Source: Vibrio barjaei
GTDB taxonomy: Bacteria; Pseudomonadota; Gammaproteobacteria; Enterobacterales; Vibrionaceae
Assembly: GCF_001639065.2 (NCBI RefSeq)
Contig: NZ_LQXO02000053.1
Span: forward strand, 675,061-739,060
Direction: 5' to 3'
Length of the DNA: 64,000 bases
Shown here: positions 7,923 through 15,542 of the stretch, one piece after another
Position numbering within the stretch: position 1 is the first letter of the stretch
Layout of the letters: each line of letters starts with the position of its first letter
Program-made: the position numbers and the translations under genes
The notes under the pieces: generated by a model
The model's input: the letters and a program-made list of their open reading frames with translations, nothing else
Databases searched by the model: none
Told to the model about the DNA's origin: nothing

Positions 7923-9140
7923 TTACAGCTTAAAATCAACAAGTTGCTGCGCTACCTTGTCACAAATATATTCACCAATCGGTATGGCCGATGTCGCTGC
8001 AGGAGAAGGCGCGTTACAGACATGCAAGCTTCTAGAAGTTTGAGCAAATAAAAAGTCGTGCACTAACGACCCATCTGCTTTGACGGCCTGCGCACGAATT
8101 CCAGCTGGGTAAGGTTTAAGATCACCCAAGGCAATCGACGGACAGTACTTGTGCACTAACTCCAAGTAACCAGGCTTCCAAATCGAGTTTTTGAATTCAA
8201 ACAATCCAGCCCTTAAATGCTGCAACGTAACTTTCCAGTAACCAGAAAATGTCAGCATTTGCCAACAGTCACGCCAATCAATGTTAAGTGAGCCGTAACC
8301 TTCTCGTTTCCATCCTTGCACCGCATTAGGGCCAACGGTAATGGAGCCATCAATCATTTTGGTTAAGTGAACACCCAAGAACGGTAGCTCGGGGTCAGGG
8401 ATAGGATAGATAAGGTGGTTAACAACATCACGATGCTTATCCGCAAGCCGATAGTATTCACCGCGATAAGGAATGATTTGAAAGTCGATTTTAATGCCTA
8501 TCATAGTGGCCATTCGATCCGCCATTAAGCCCGCGCAAACCACTAGTTGTCGACATTTCAGTGTGCTTAAAACACCGTTGTGCAAGCAGGTTAACGTCAC
8601 ATGGTCGTCATACTCCTGCATTGCTTTTACAGACGTTGATAGCCGCACGACACCACCCAATAGCGAAAATTGCTGTGCCATCACTTCGGTAACCTTTCGA
8701 TAATCAACAATGCTAGTTTCGGTCACTCGAATAGCTCCCAGTCCTGATATATTGGGCTCTAACGCTGCTAACTGCTTTTGATCAATAAGCTCGACCTCAA
8801 TTCCATTTTGTAGGCAGCGTTGATACAAACTTTGCATCCGTTGCATTTCTAGCTCAGAGGTCGCAACGAGTAGCTTGCCACAGTTTTCTACGGGTATTTG
8901 GTGTTGATGACAAAATTCTATCGTCGCTTTAAGACCACGCTTACAGAAATCCGCTTTTAAACTGCCGGGTTGATAGTAAACACCTGCGTGAACAACGCCG
9001 CTATTGTGTCCGGTTTGATGCTGCGCTACATGCGATTCTTTTTCCACAACCAGAACAGAACTATCGGGATAACGTTGCTTAAGCTGCCATGCGGTCGATA
9101 CACCTACAATGCCACCACCAACCACAATAAAGTCGTACAT
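7923..9140 (-). CDS. lhgO: L-2-hydroxyglutarate oxidase LhgO
   Basis: A 405-residue FAD-dependent oxidoreductase. It opens with the dinucleotide-binding GGGIVGVSTA, followed by HQTGHNSGVVHAGVYY, which is diagnostic of LhgO (YgaF). LhgO oxidises L-2-hydroxyglutarate to 2-oxoglutarate and passes electrons to the quinone pool at the inner membrane. The start MYDFIVVGG is preferred because AAGGA lies eight bases before it; the ATG at 9149 sits directly on that site. The gene follows a TetR-family regulator 50 bp upstream on the same strand. In E. coli lhgO lies in the csiD-gab operon; no csiD or gab genes are here, so the supply of hydroxyglutarate is unclear. Confidence 0.9.
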   Translation of the reverse strand: MYDFIVVGGGIVGVSTAWQLKQRYPDSSVLVVEKESHVAQHQTGHNSGVVHAGVYYQPGSLKADFCKRGLKATIEFCHQHQIPVENCGKLLVATSELEMQRMQSLYQRCLQNGIEVELIDQKQLAALEPNISGLGAIRVTETSIVDYRKVTEVMAQQFSLLGGVVRLSTSVKAMQEYDDHVTLTCLHNGVLSTLKCRQLVVCAGLMADRMATMIGIKIDFQIIPYRGEYYRLADKHRDVVNHLIYPIPDPELPFLGVHLTKMIDGSITVGPNAVQGWKREGYGSLNIDWRDCWQMLTFSGYWKVTLQHLRAGLFEFKNSIWKPGYLELVHKYCPSIALGDLKPYPAGIRAQAVKADGSLVHDFLFAQTSRSLHVCNAPSPAATSAIPIGEYICDKVAQQLVDFKL

Positions 9141-9190
9141 GTCTCTCATCCTTGTGAAACTCGATATTCACTACCTTACTCCGCTGGTCA

Positions 9191-9760
9191 CTAAGAGGAA
9201 AGTGAAGGTGTCACAGCTTTTAAGTACAGCGTTATTGACCCCTGATAAATATCGTACTTCGCTTGCTGATCAATCTCGGAAAACTGCATAGAGAATGCGA
9301 ATCCGTGCAAGTAATCCGCAAGTAAGCTCACTGCGTTTTGCTTCTCTGTCGTAGATAGATCAAGTTCCTCAATAACTTGATTAAACCGACTGATAAATAC
9401 ATTAGCGGGTCCGGCCGTTTTCATCTTGAATAGTGTTTCTAGCAAGCCCGGGTATTGTCCCAATAGCTCAAGGTAACTCCAACCCAGTTGCTGCAGCTCC
9501 TGTTGCCAGTCTCGTCCTTCCTCCGGCAGATATATCCCCTCAACCAAAGATACTGCTACAGCTTCTAACAACTCATCCTTGTTTTTGAAGTAATAGTAGA
9601 TGGCCATCGCATCTATATTCAGCTCAGTCGCTAGCCTTCTGATGCTTGGGATCTTTCCATCCATTTGCATCAAGCGTTTTGCGTTATCCACTATCACTTC
9701 TTTGCTCAGCGTGACATTACCTTTAGTTGGACGTCCCCTTTTTTTGGCCTTGACAGTCAT
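9191..9760 (-). CDS. TetR/AcrR-family repressor
   Basis: A 189-residue protein with an N-terminal HTH of the TetR type: PSIRRLATELNIDAMAIYYYFKNKDELLEAV, preceded by KKRGRPTKG, an AT-hook-like basic arm. The remaining helices form the ligand-binding and dimer domain, including a TetR_C-like region. It is divergent from the RibD-like reductase gene, and a perfect 6-3-6 inverted repeat lies in the 87-bp space between them, the likely operator for both. It is also co-oriented with lhgO, 50 bp downstream. The inducer is unknown. Confidence 0.86.
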   Translation of the reverse strand: MTVKAKKRGRPTKGNVTLSKEVIVDNAKRLMQMDGKIPSIRRLATELNIDAMAIYYYFKNKDELLEAVAVSLVEGIYLPEEGRDWQQELQQLGWSYLELLGQYPGLLETLFKMKTAGPANVFISRFNQVIEELDLSTTEKQNAVSLLADYLHGFAFSMQFSEIDQQAKYDIYQGSITLYLKAVTPSLSS

Positions 9761-9788
9761 AAAAGATCCTAGCTAAACTAATATTAAT

Positions 9789-9803
9789 TTCTACGCTGTA
9801 GAA
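9789..9803. promoter_or_regulatory. Candidate operator of the TetR-type regulator
   Basis: The palindrome TTCTAC-GCT-GTAGAA is perfect (6-3-6) and is centred between the divergent tetR and ribD-like genes. Its position fits an autoregulatory TetR operator; the assignment is inferred. Confidence 0.55.
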
Positions 9804-9847
9804 TTATAGCAAAATGACCTTTAATATCAAATAGCGGAGTCTCAACA

Positions 9848-10378
9848 ATGGCAAATATCGTATACATAGGAACCAGTCTAGACGGCTATATCGCAGACAA
9901 AAACAACGGTCTCGATTGGCTACATGATGTGCCAAACCCTGAGGGCTCAGATTTTGGTTTTGCAGAGTTTATGGACCGAATTGATGGACTCGTTATGGGT
10001 AGAAACACTCTAGAAATCGTTCTGAGTTTTGGTATTGAGTGGCCCTACTCTAAGCCGGTATTTGTGTTAAGTAATACACTTACTAAAGTGCCTGAAGGCT
10101 ATGAGGACAAAGTCTTTCTGGTGAAAGGTAAGCTGAGCGAGATCGTTAGTGACCTAAACTCGAAAGGCTACAAAAACCTCTACATCGATGGCGGTAAAAC
10201 GATTCAGAGTTTCTTAGCGGAAGATCTAATTGATGAGATGATAATCACCACCATTCCCGTTCTGCTTGGCGGCGGCATTCCATTGTTTGGCGAGCTCGAT
10301 AAACCGTTGAAGTTCAAACATGTCTCAGCAGAGCGTTACGCTGATTGTATTGTTAAGAACCAATATGTAAGAGTTTAA
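9848..10378 (+). CDS. Dihydrofolate reductase-fold (RibD C-terminal-like) protein
   Basis: A 176-residue protein of the RibD C-terminal/dihydrofolate-reductase-like family. The opening TSLDGYIADKNNGLDWL, VMGRNTLE, the YIDGGKTIQSFL segment and the C-terminal LIDEMIITTIPVLLGGGIPLFG all match the NADPH-binding family pattern. Most stand-alone members have no known substrate. It is divergent from a TetR regulator and a palindromic operator lies between them, so it is probably the repressor's main target. A 10-bp stem-loop follows 11 bp after the stop codon. Confidence 0.85.
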   Translation: MANIVYIGTSLDGYIADKNNGLDWLHDVPNPEGSDFGFAEFMDRIDGLVMGRNTLEIVLSFGIEWPYSKPVFVLSNTLTKVPEGYEDKVFLVKGKLSEIVSDLNSKGYKNLYIDGGKTIQSFLAEDLIDEMIITTIPVLLGGGIPLFGELDKPLKFKHVSAERYADCIVKNQYVRV

Positions 10379-10389
10379 TCATTTTGCAA

Positions 10390-10416
10390 AGGTGCTAGAT
10401 AGCTTGTCTAGCACCT
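10390..10416. terminator. Stem-loop after the RibD-like gene
   Basis: Perfect 10-bp arms (AGGTGCTAGA / TCTAGCACCT) and a 7-base loop between convergent genes. No T run follows, so it is a weak or bidirectional terminator at best. Confidence 0.5.
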
Positions 10417-10468
10417 CAAAGAACTACCTTCGCGAAGATAAAGTGTGGTGAGAACAACTCTCTATTCT

Positions 10469-11143
10469 TTAGCTTTCAAATGAAAGCTTGTCACCGAACA
10501 CGCCTGACCAATCTTTATCAAACTGTGTGACAGCCGGCTCAATGGCGGGATGCGAGAACATTTGCGCCGCCACATCAACTGGTAAAGTGATAGCACCAAT
10601 TCCCAACTTCATCACATCCATTGCCTGCTGGACATTCTTGAAGCTTGCGGCGAGGATTTTTGTTGAAAGTCCATGCTTTTCAATCAGCAGTTGAAGGTCA
10701 CGAACCACTGCGACACCATCACCATTCATAGCATCAATGCGGTTAACGTAAGGCGCAAGATAATCGGCGCCACACAATGCAGCCATGAATCCTTGCTGCA
10801 CCGTGTATATTGCTGTAGCTAGAACCTGAATACCCTCTTGTTTCATTAACTTAATAGCAGCTAACCCAGCCTCCGTAGCGGGGACTTTTATCACCATATC
10901 GTAAGGAAGTTCACTTAGCTTCTTTGCTTCCGCTAACATTGAATGAGGATCTTTACTCACCACTTGAGCGTGAAAACGCGCCGTATCACCCAATACTTCT
11001 GTCATATTAGCAAGTGTCGTCGTGAGCCCCACCTTAGATTTAGCGACAATCGTCGGGTTGGTGGTCACTCCCTTTAACGGGAAACATTGGTTAAAACGTG
11101 CGGTCTCGCTGACATCCGCCGTATCTAAGTAGAGTTCAATCAT
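10469..11143 (-). CDS. fsa: Fructose-6-phosphate aldolase (FSA)
   Basis: A 224-residue TIM-barrel aldolase close to E. coli FsaA (220 aa). The Schiff-base lysine is Lys86 in DMVIKVPAT. Gln60 in HAQVVS occupies the position that is Gln in FSA and Glu in transaldolase, so aldolase activity is the better call. The early DTADVSETARF and GVTTNPTIV match the phosphate-binding barrel. FSA cleaves 1-deoxy or 1-hydroxy ketose phosphates such as fructose-6-phosphate or 1-deoxyfructose-6-phosphate. It is divergent from the glycyl-radical activase gene, with an FNR-like box in the shared space, and the three genes probably act in one pathway. Confidence 0.9.
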   Translation of the reverse strand: MIELYLDTADVSETARFNQCFPLKGVTTNPTIVAKSKVGLTTTLANMTEVLGDTARFHAQVVSKDPHSMLAEAKKLSELPYDMVIKVPATEAGLAAIKLMKQEGIQVLATAIYTVQQGFMAALCGADYLAPYVNRIDAMNGDGVAVVRDLQLLIEKHGLSTKILAASFKNVQQAMDVMKLGIGAITLPVDVAAQMFSHPAIEPAVTQFDKDWSGVFGDKLSFES

Positions 11144-11215
11144 CTTCTATTCTCAAACCTTTATTTGAACATTATCAAGTTACCAACAATATAGATCTTG
11201 CCAATTTGATGGATC

Positions 11216-11229
11216 TTGACTTTGATCAA
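11216..11229. promoter_or_regulatory. FNR-type box upstream of the glycyl-radical operon
   Basis: The sequence TTGAC-TTTG-ATCAA matches the FNR consensus TTGAT-N4-ATCAA with one mismatch. It lies about 78 bp before the activase ATG and 73 bp before the fsa start, which fits anaerobic control of an oxygen-sensitive glycyl-radical system. Confidence 0.6.
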
Positions 11230-11235
11230 GACAAT

Positions 11236-11247
11236 CTTCATATGAAG
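11236..11247. promoter_or_regulatory. 12-bp perfect palindrome beside the FNR-type box
   Basis: CTTCATATGAAG, just after the FNR-like site. It lies in the fsa/activase intergenic space and could be an operator for the DeoR-type regulator; no factor is demonstrated. Confidence 0.35.
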
Positions 11248-11255
11248 AGATTAAG

Positions 11256-11270
11256 TTTCACTTAATGAAA
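11256..11270. promoter_or_regulatory. TTTCA-N5-TGAAA repeat before the activase gene
   Basis: Inverted repeat TTTCA-CTTAA-TGAAA, 36 bp before the activase start. A repeat with the same half-sites but two-base spacing occurs upstream of the DeoR gene (14654-14665). Confidence 0.35.
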
Positions 11271-11306
11271 GTAAATAACTTCTTAAAATGAAAGATTGGA
11301 TGACAC

Positions 11307-12206
11307 ATGTATTTTAATATCCAAAGATTCTCTACTCATGATGGCGATGGTATTCGAAGCCTACTGTTTCTCAAGGGGTGCAGCTTGGCATGCCCCTGGT
11401 GCCAAAACCCAGAAAGTCGCAGTGCTAAGCATTCTGTGTTGTTCGATAAACGCAGCTGTTTAAGTGACTGTCATCGCTGTTCGGACGCTTGCCCTTCAAT
11501 TGAAGCTACACCAGAAGGCATCAAGATACATAGAGATACCCTTGATGATTCACAAGTCATTGCATTACGAAATGTGTGCCCGACACAAGCGTTAACCGTG
11601 TGTGGTGAAGATGCTCAACAAAAAGTGCTGTTCGATACCTTAATGAAGGATAAGGCGTTTTATGACCAAAGTAGTGGCGGGGTGACTTTCTCTGGTGGCG
11701 AACCATTGATGCAATCGGATTTAGTGACGTCCTTAGCCAAGCTACTCCAAGCGGAAGGCGTAAATACGGCTGTAGAAACGTGTATGCATGTACCGTGGAA
11801 AAACATAGAACAAGCAGCGCCCTATATTGATTGCTGGCTAACCGATCTTAAACATACCAACGAAAGAAAATTCTTAGACTGGGCACAGGGTTCACTGAAG
11901 CGTATTAAGAGTAACTTCCACAAACTAGCGCCTATTGCAAAACGAATCATCATTCGTGTCCCCGTGGTCCCAGACTTTAATGACTCCCCCGAAGAGCTCA
12001 ACGACATTATAGATTTCGCAGCTGGTATCGAAAGCTGCACTGAACTACACCTGCTGCCCTATCACACGCTAGGCATCAATAAATACCGTTTGTTGGACAT
12101 GCCCTATTTATGCTCCGACGAACCACTCAACAACCCCGACCTGCTTGAATACGCACGACAGTACGCCAAGCAGTATCCACATATTAACGTGATTGTAAGA
12201 GGCTAA
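11307..12206 (+). CDS. pflE: Glycyl-radical enzyme activating protein (YbiY/PflE-type)
   Basis: A 299-residue radical-SAM activase. The FLKGCSLACPWC segment carries the Cx3Cx2C cluster at Cys25, Cys29 and Cys32, and a second cysteine-rich segment (CLSDCHRCSDACP) suggests an additional iron-sulphur cluster, as in the YbiY/PflC group. It uses S-adenosylmethionine to place the glycyl radical on its partner. It starts after an FNR-like box and its stop overlaps the partner's start by one base (12206). E. coli YbiY is about 308 residues and lies next to ybiW and fsaA, as here. Most family members read DGPGIR near the start; here it is DGDGIR, a small change of unknown importance. Confidence 0.88.
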   Translation: MYFNIQRFSTHDGDGIRSLLFLKGCSLACPWCQNPESRSAKHSVLFDKRSCLSDCHRCSDACPSIEATPEGIKIHRDTLDDSQVIALRNVCPTQALTVCGEDAQQKVLFDTLMKDKAFYDQSSGGVTFSGGEPLMQSDLVTSLAKLLQAEGVNTAVETCMHVPWKNIEQAAPYIDCWLTDLKHTNERKFLDWAQGSLKRIKSNFHKLAPIAKRIIIRVPVVPDFNDSPEELNDIIDFAAGIESCTELHLLPYHTLGINKYRLLDMPYLCSDEPLNNPDLLEYARQYAKQYPHINVIVRG

Positions 12207-14635
12207 TGACTATGGAACTCAATTACTTACCTAAGCGTATTCAAGAACATAAGAAAGCTCTGGTTAATATTATTACGCCACCTATTTGTACCGAGCGTGC
12301 GCAAGCATACACCAAAGCCTATCAGCAGAATGAAGACAAGCCAGTTATCGTCCAACGTGCACTAGCACTGGAAGAACATTTAGCGACACGCACAATTTGG
12401 ATCGATAATAACGAGCTAATTGTGGGCAACCAAGCCAGCAAACTGCGAGCGGCGCCTATCTTCCCTGAGTACACCGTACGTTGGATTGAAGCAGAGATTG
12501 ATGAGCTTGCTGACCGACCAGGAGCAGGCTTTGCTGTCACTGAGCAAGACAAAGACGTTATTCACGCCCTTACCCCATATTGGCGAGGTAAAACGGTTCA
12601 GGATCGTTGCTATGGTTTATTCACCGATGAACAACAAGCCATCTTGGCAACGACCATTATCAAAGCCGAAGGTAATATGACATCCGGTGACGCTCACCTA
12701 GCAGTCGATAACGAGAAAATTCTCGCCATTGGTTTAGATGGGCTCATTACCGAAGTGGACGATCACCGTTTAAATAACGATATTTCCACTTTTGAAGGAC
12801 TTAAGAAAGAGCAGTTTTATAAGTCGGTCGATATTGTGTTACGTGCGATTCAGCAACACATTTTGCGTTTCTCGGAATTGGCACTGAGCATGGCGAAAAA
12901 GGAGTCGGATACTCAACGCAAACTAGAGCTTGAAACCATTGCCGCAAACTGTGAACACATTGCTTACCACCCACCTTGCAATTTCTGGCAAGCATTACAG
13001 CTCAGCTACTTTGTGCAATTGATGCTGCAAATCGAATCAAACGGTCACTCGGTTTCATTTGGTCGTATGGACCAATATCTTAATGATTTCTACATCACCG
13101 ATATCAACAATGGCTCCCTGCAACCTAGCTTTGCAACAGAACTACTACAAAGCTGCTGGTTAAAACTGCTGGAAGTCAACAAAATACGCTCAGGGGCTCA
13201 TTCCAAAGCCTCGGCTGGTTCTCCACTTTATCAAAACGTCTGTATTGGCGGTCAAAAGCTTGATGAGAAAGGAGTGCCAATGGATGCGGTCAACCCACTT
13301 TCTTGGGCAATTCTTGAGTCATGTGGTCAACTCCGCTCCACGCAGCCTAACTTGAGTGTTCGCTATCACGAAGGCCTGAACCAAGAGTTCTTAATGGGTT
13401 GTATCGAAGTCATTAAGTGTGGATTTGGGATGCCGGCGTTTAACAACGATGAAATCGTTATTCCTGAGTTTATAAAACTAGGGGTCGAGCGAGAAGATGC
13501 CTACAACTATGCGTCGATTGGTTGTATTGAAACCGCGGTTCCTGGTAAGTGGGGTTATCGCTGCACCGGTATGAGCTTTATTAACTTTGCTCGAATCCTA
13601 TTGGCCGCGTTAAATGAAGGTGTCGATGCCACGTCTGGCGAGTGCTTCTTACCTCACAGTAAATCACTAGAGAAAAACAATTTCGCTAGTATGGATGAAG
13701 TAATGCACAGCTGGGCAGATCAAATCCGTTACTACACCAGAAAGTCGATTGAAATTGATACCGTTGTCGACTCTGTGCTGGAACAACAGGCGCACGATAT
13801 CTTTTGCTCATCGTTGGTTGATAACTGCTTACCAAGTGGCAAAACTGTCAAGGAAGGCGGTGCGAAGTATGATTGGATATCCGGATTACAAGTGGGTATT
13901 GCAAACTTAGGTAACAGCTTGGCAGCTATCAAGCATCTGGTGTTCGATGAAAAGCAGATCAGCCAGCCGGAATTGGCGAAAGCGCTGGCAGAGAACTTTG
14001 AAGGTTCACAACAAGAACAGTTGCGCCACCAGCTGATTAACTTTGCGCCTAAATATGGTAACGATGATGACGCCGTCGACCATCTACTAGCGCAAGCGTA
14101 TCAAGTTTACATTGATGAACTTAAACAATTCGTTAATACCCGACATGGACGAGGCCCGATTGGCGGTGGGTACTATGCGGGGACCTCTAGCATCTCTGCT
14201 AACGTGCCATTCGGAGCCTCGACAATGGCAACGCCTGATGGCAGAAAAGCGTCAACGCCACTTGCTGAAGGAGCAAGCCCATCGTCTGGCTCGGATCGTT
14301 TGGGACCAACGGCTGTGTACAACTCAGTGGCCAAAATCCAAGCAAATCAGATTCTTGGAGGCGTGTTGTTGAATCAGAAACTCTCTCCTGCTGCTGTGCA
14401 GTCGGAAAGCGACAAACTGAAACTATCCATGTTGATTCGAACTTTCTTCAATCATCATAAGGGGTGGCACGTTCAATACAATATCGTATCGAGAGACACC
14501 TTACTGGCGGCCAAACGTAATCCTGAACAGTATCGCGATCTCGTGGTTCGAGTTGCAGGATACTCGGCGTTCTTTACTGCATTGTCTCCTGACGCGCAGG
14601 ATGACCTCATCGCTCGTACCGAGCACGACTTATAA
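12206..14635 (+). CDS. pflF: Glycyl-radical enzyme (YbiW/PflF-type)
   Basis: An 809-residue glycyl-radical enzyme. The radical-bearing glycine is Gly785 in RVAGYSAFF and the thiyl-radical cysteine is Cys440 in ASIGCIETAVPG. Length (E. coli YbiW 810 aa, PflD 765 aa), the SIGCIET motif and the adjacent activase and fsa genes favour YbiW over pyruvate formate-lyase. E. coli YbiW has been reported to open 1,5-anhydroglucitol-6-phosphate to 1-deoxyfructose-6-phosphate, which FSA then cleaves; by homology the same is inferred here. The ATG overlaps the activase stop. A terminator and a YciT-like regulator follow. Alternatives are another dehydratase or lyase of the wider family; choline lyase and pyruvate formate-lyase are less likely. 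Confidence 0.85.
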   Translation: MTMELNYLPKRIQEHKKALVNIITPPICTERAQAYTKAYQQNEDKPVIVQRALALEEHLATRTIWIDNNELIVGNQASKLRAAPIFPEYTVRWIEAEIDELADRPGAGFAVTEQDKDVIHALTPYWRGKTVQDRCYGLFTDEQQAILATTIIKAEGNMTSGDAHLAVDNEKILAIGLDGLITEVDDHRLNNDISTFEGLKKEQFYKSVDIVLRAIQQHILRFSELALSMAKKESDTQRKLELETIAANCEHIAYHPPCNFWQALQLSYFVQLMLQIESNGHSVSFGRMDQYLNDFYITDINNGSLQPSFATELLQSCWLKLLEVNKIRSGAHSKASAGSPLYQNVCIGGQKLDEKGVPMDAVNPLSWAILESCGQLRSTQPNLSVRYHEGLNQEFLMGCIEVIKCGFGMPAFNNDEIVIPEFIKLGVEREDAYNYASIGCIETAVPGKWGYRCTGMSFINFARILLAALNEGVDATSGECFLPHSKSLEKNNFASMDEVMHSWADQIRYYTRKSIEIDTVVDSVLEQQAHDIFCSSLVDNCLPSGKTVKEGGAKYDWISGLQVGIANLGNSLAAIKHLVFDEKQISQPELAKALAENFEGSQQEQLRHQLINFAPKYGNDDDAVDHLLAQAYQVYIDELKQFVNTRHGRGPIGGGYYAGTSSISANVPFGASTMATPDGRKASTPLAEGASPSSGSDRLGPTAVYNSVAKIQANQILGGVLLNQKLSPAAVQSESDKLKLSMLIRTFFNHHKGWHVQYNIVSRDTLLAAKRNPEQYRDLVVRVAGYSAFFTALSPDAQDDLIARTEHDL

Positions 14636-14653
14636 CAAGTTTCAAATCAACAC

Positions 14654-14665
14654 TTTCAAATGAAA
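14654..14665. promoter_or_regulatory. TTTCA-N2-TGAAA repeat upstream of the DeoR-type gene
   Basis: Inverted repeat TTTCA-AA-TGAAA just past the pflF stop and 77 bp before the DeoR start. It shares half-sites with the element at 11256-11270. Confidence 0.3.
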
Positions 14666-14674
14666 TTGAAACGA

Positions 14675-14697
14675 AAGAGGGCTATACTGGCCCTCTT
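14675..14697 (+). terminator. Terminator after the glycyl-radical enzyme gene
   Basis: Eight-base arms (AAGAGGGC / GCCCTCTT) with a 7-base loop and a T-rich tail, 40 bp past the stop. Confidence 0.65.
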
Positions 14698-14730
14698 CTT
14701 AATTGATGTATGCAAACACTCGGAGCCTCA

Positions 14731-15471
14731 ATGAATTCCAGACAGTCTGAAATCTTAAACTTAGTGAACGACAGAACACGAGTGCAAGTCACCGATCTAT
14801 CTGAGCTGACAGGTGTTTCCGGTGTAACTATTCGTCAAGACCTCAATTATCTAGAGCAAAACGGCTACTTAAAACGGGTTCATGGTGCAGCCGTTTCCTT
14901 ACAAAGTGATGATATCGACTCTCGTCTTGAAGTGCATTTCGATATAAAACAGCAGCTTGCCAACAAGGCCGCTGATCTTGTTGCCGCTAATGAAACGGTG
15001 CTTATCGAAGGCGGCAGTGCCAATGCGTTACTTGCTCGTACACTAGCAGAAAGAGGTGATGTCACCATCATCACTCCTTCTGCCTACATCGCGCATCTCG
15101 TTCGTCATACCTCAGCCAACATCATCTTGCTGGGCGGTGTTTACCAACATCAAGGTGAAAGTTTAGTTGGACCACTAACCAAACTGTGCATTGAGAATAT
15201 TCATTTTAGTACCGCGTTTTTAGGTATTGATGGCTTTGATATTGATACCGGATTTACCAGCCGCGATATGATGCGCGCAGACATTGCCGACACGATCATC
15301 CAGAAGAAACGCCGCAATATTGTTTTAACCGACTCCAGCAAATTCGGGCAAATCTTTCCGTCGTCGATTGGCGACACCAGTGAAATATCCATTTTGTTAA
15401 CTGATGACGCAGTTCCAGAAAACATGGTTAAACATTTACGATCCAAGCACGTTGAAGTCATTATCGGCTAG
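14731..15471 (+). CDS. DeoR-family regulator, YciT-like
   Basis: A 246-residue DeoR/GlpR-type regulator. The start MNSRQSEILN has GGAG six bases upstream; an earlier in-frame ATG at 14710 has no site. The winged HTH reads VTDLSELTGVSGVTIRQDL, and the sugar-phosphate-binding domain contains IEGGSANALLARTL, IILLGGVYQ and FLGIDGFD. It is strikingly similar to E. coli YciT (about 249 aa) along its length. It sits downstream of pflE-pflF on the same strand, so it probably regulates those genes in response to a phosphorylated sugar or anhydro-sugar. The effector is inferred. Confidence 0.85.
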   Translation: MNSRQSEILNLVNDRTRVQVTDLSELTGVSGVTIRQDLNYLEQNGYLKRVHGAAVSLQSDDIDSRLEVHFDIKQQLANKAADLVAANETVLIEGGSANALLARTLAERGDVTIITPSAYIAHLVRHTSANIILLGGVYQHQGESLVGPLTKLCIENIHFSTAFLGIDGFDIDTGFTSRDMMRADIADTIIQKKRRNIVLTDSSKFGQIFPSSIGDTSEISILLTDDAVPENMVKHLRSKHVEVIIG

Positions 15472-15542
15472 CGATATTAGTTCAAAGGCAATAGTATTAG
15501 TACTGATATGCTTTTGTGTAATAAATGGCGGGCAAGGAAGAT

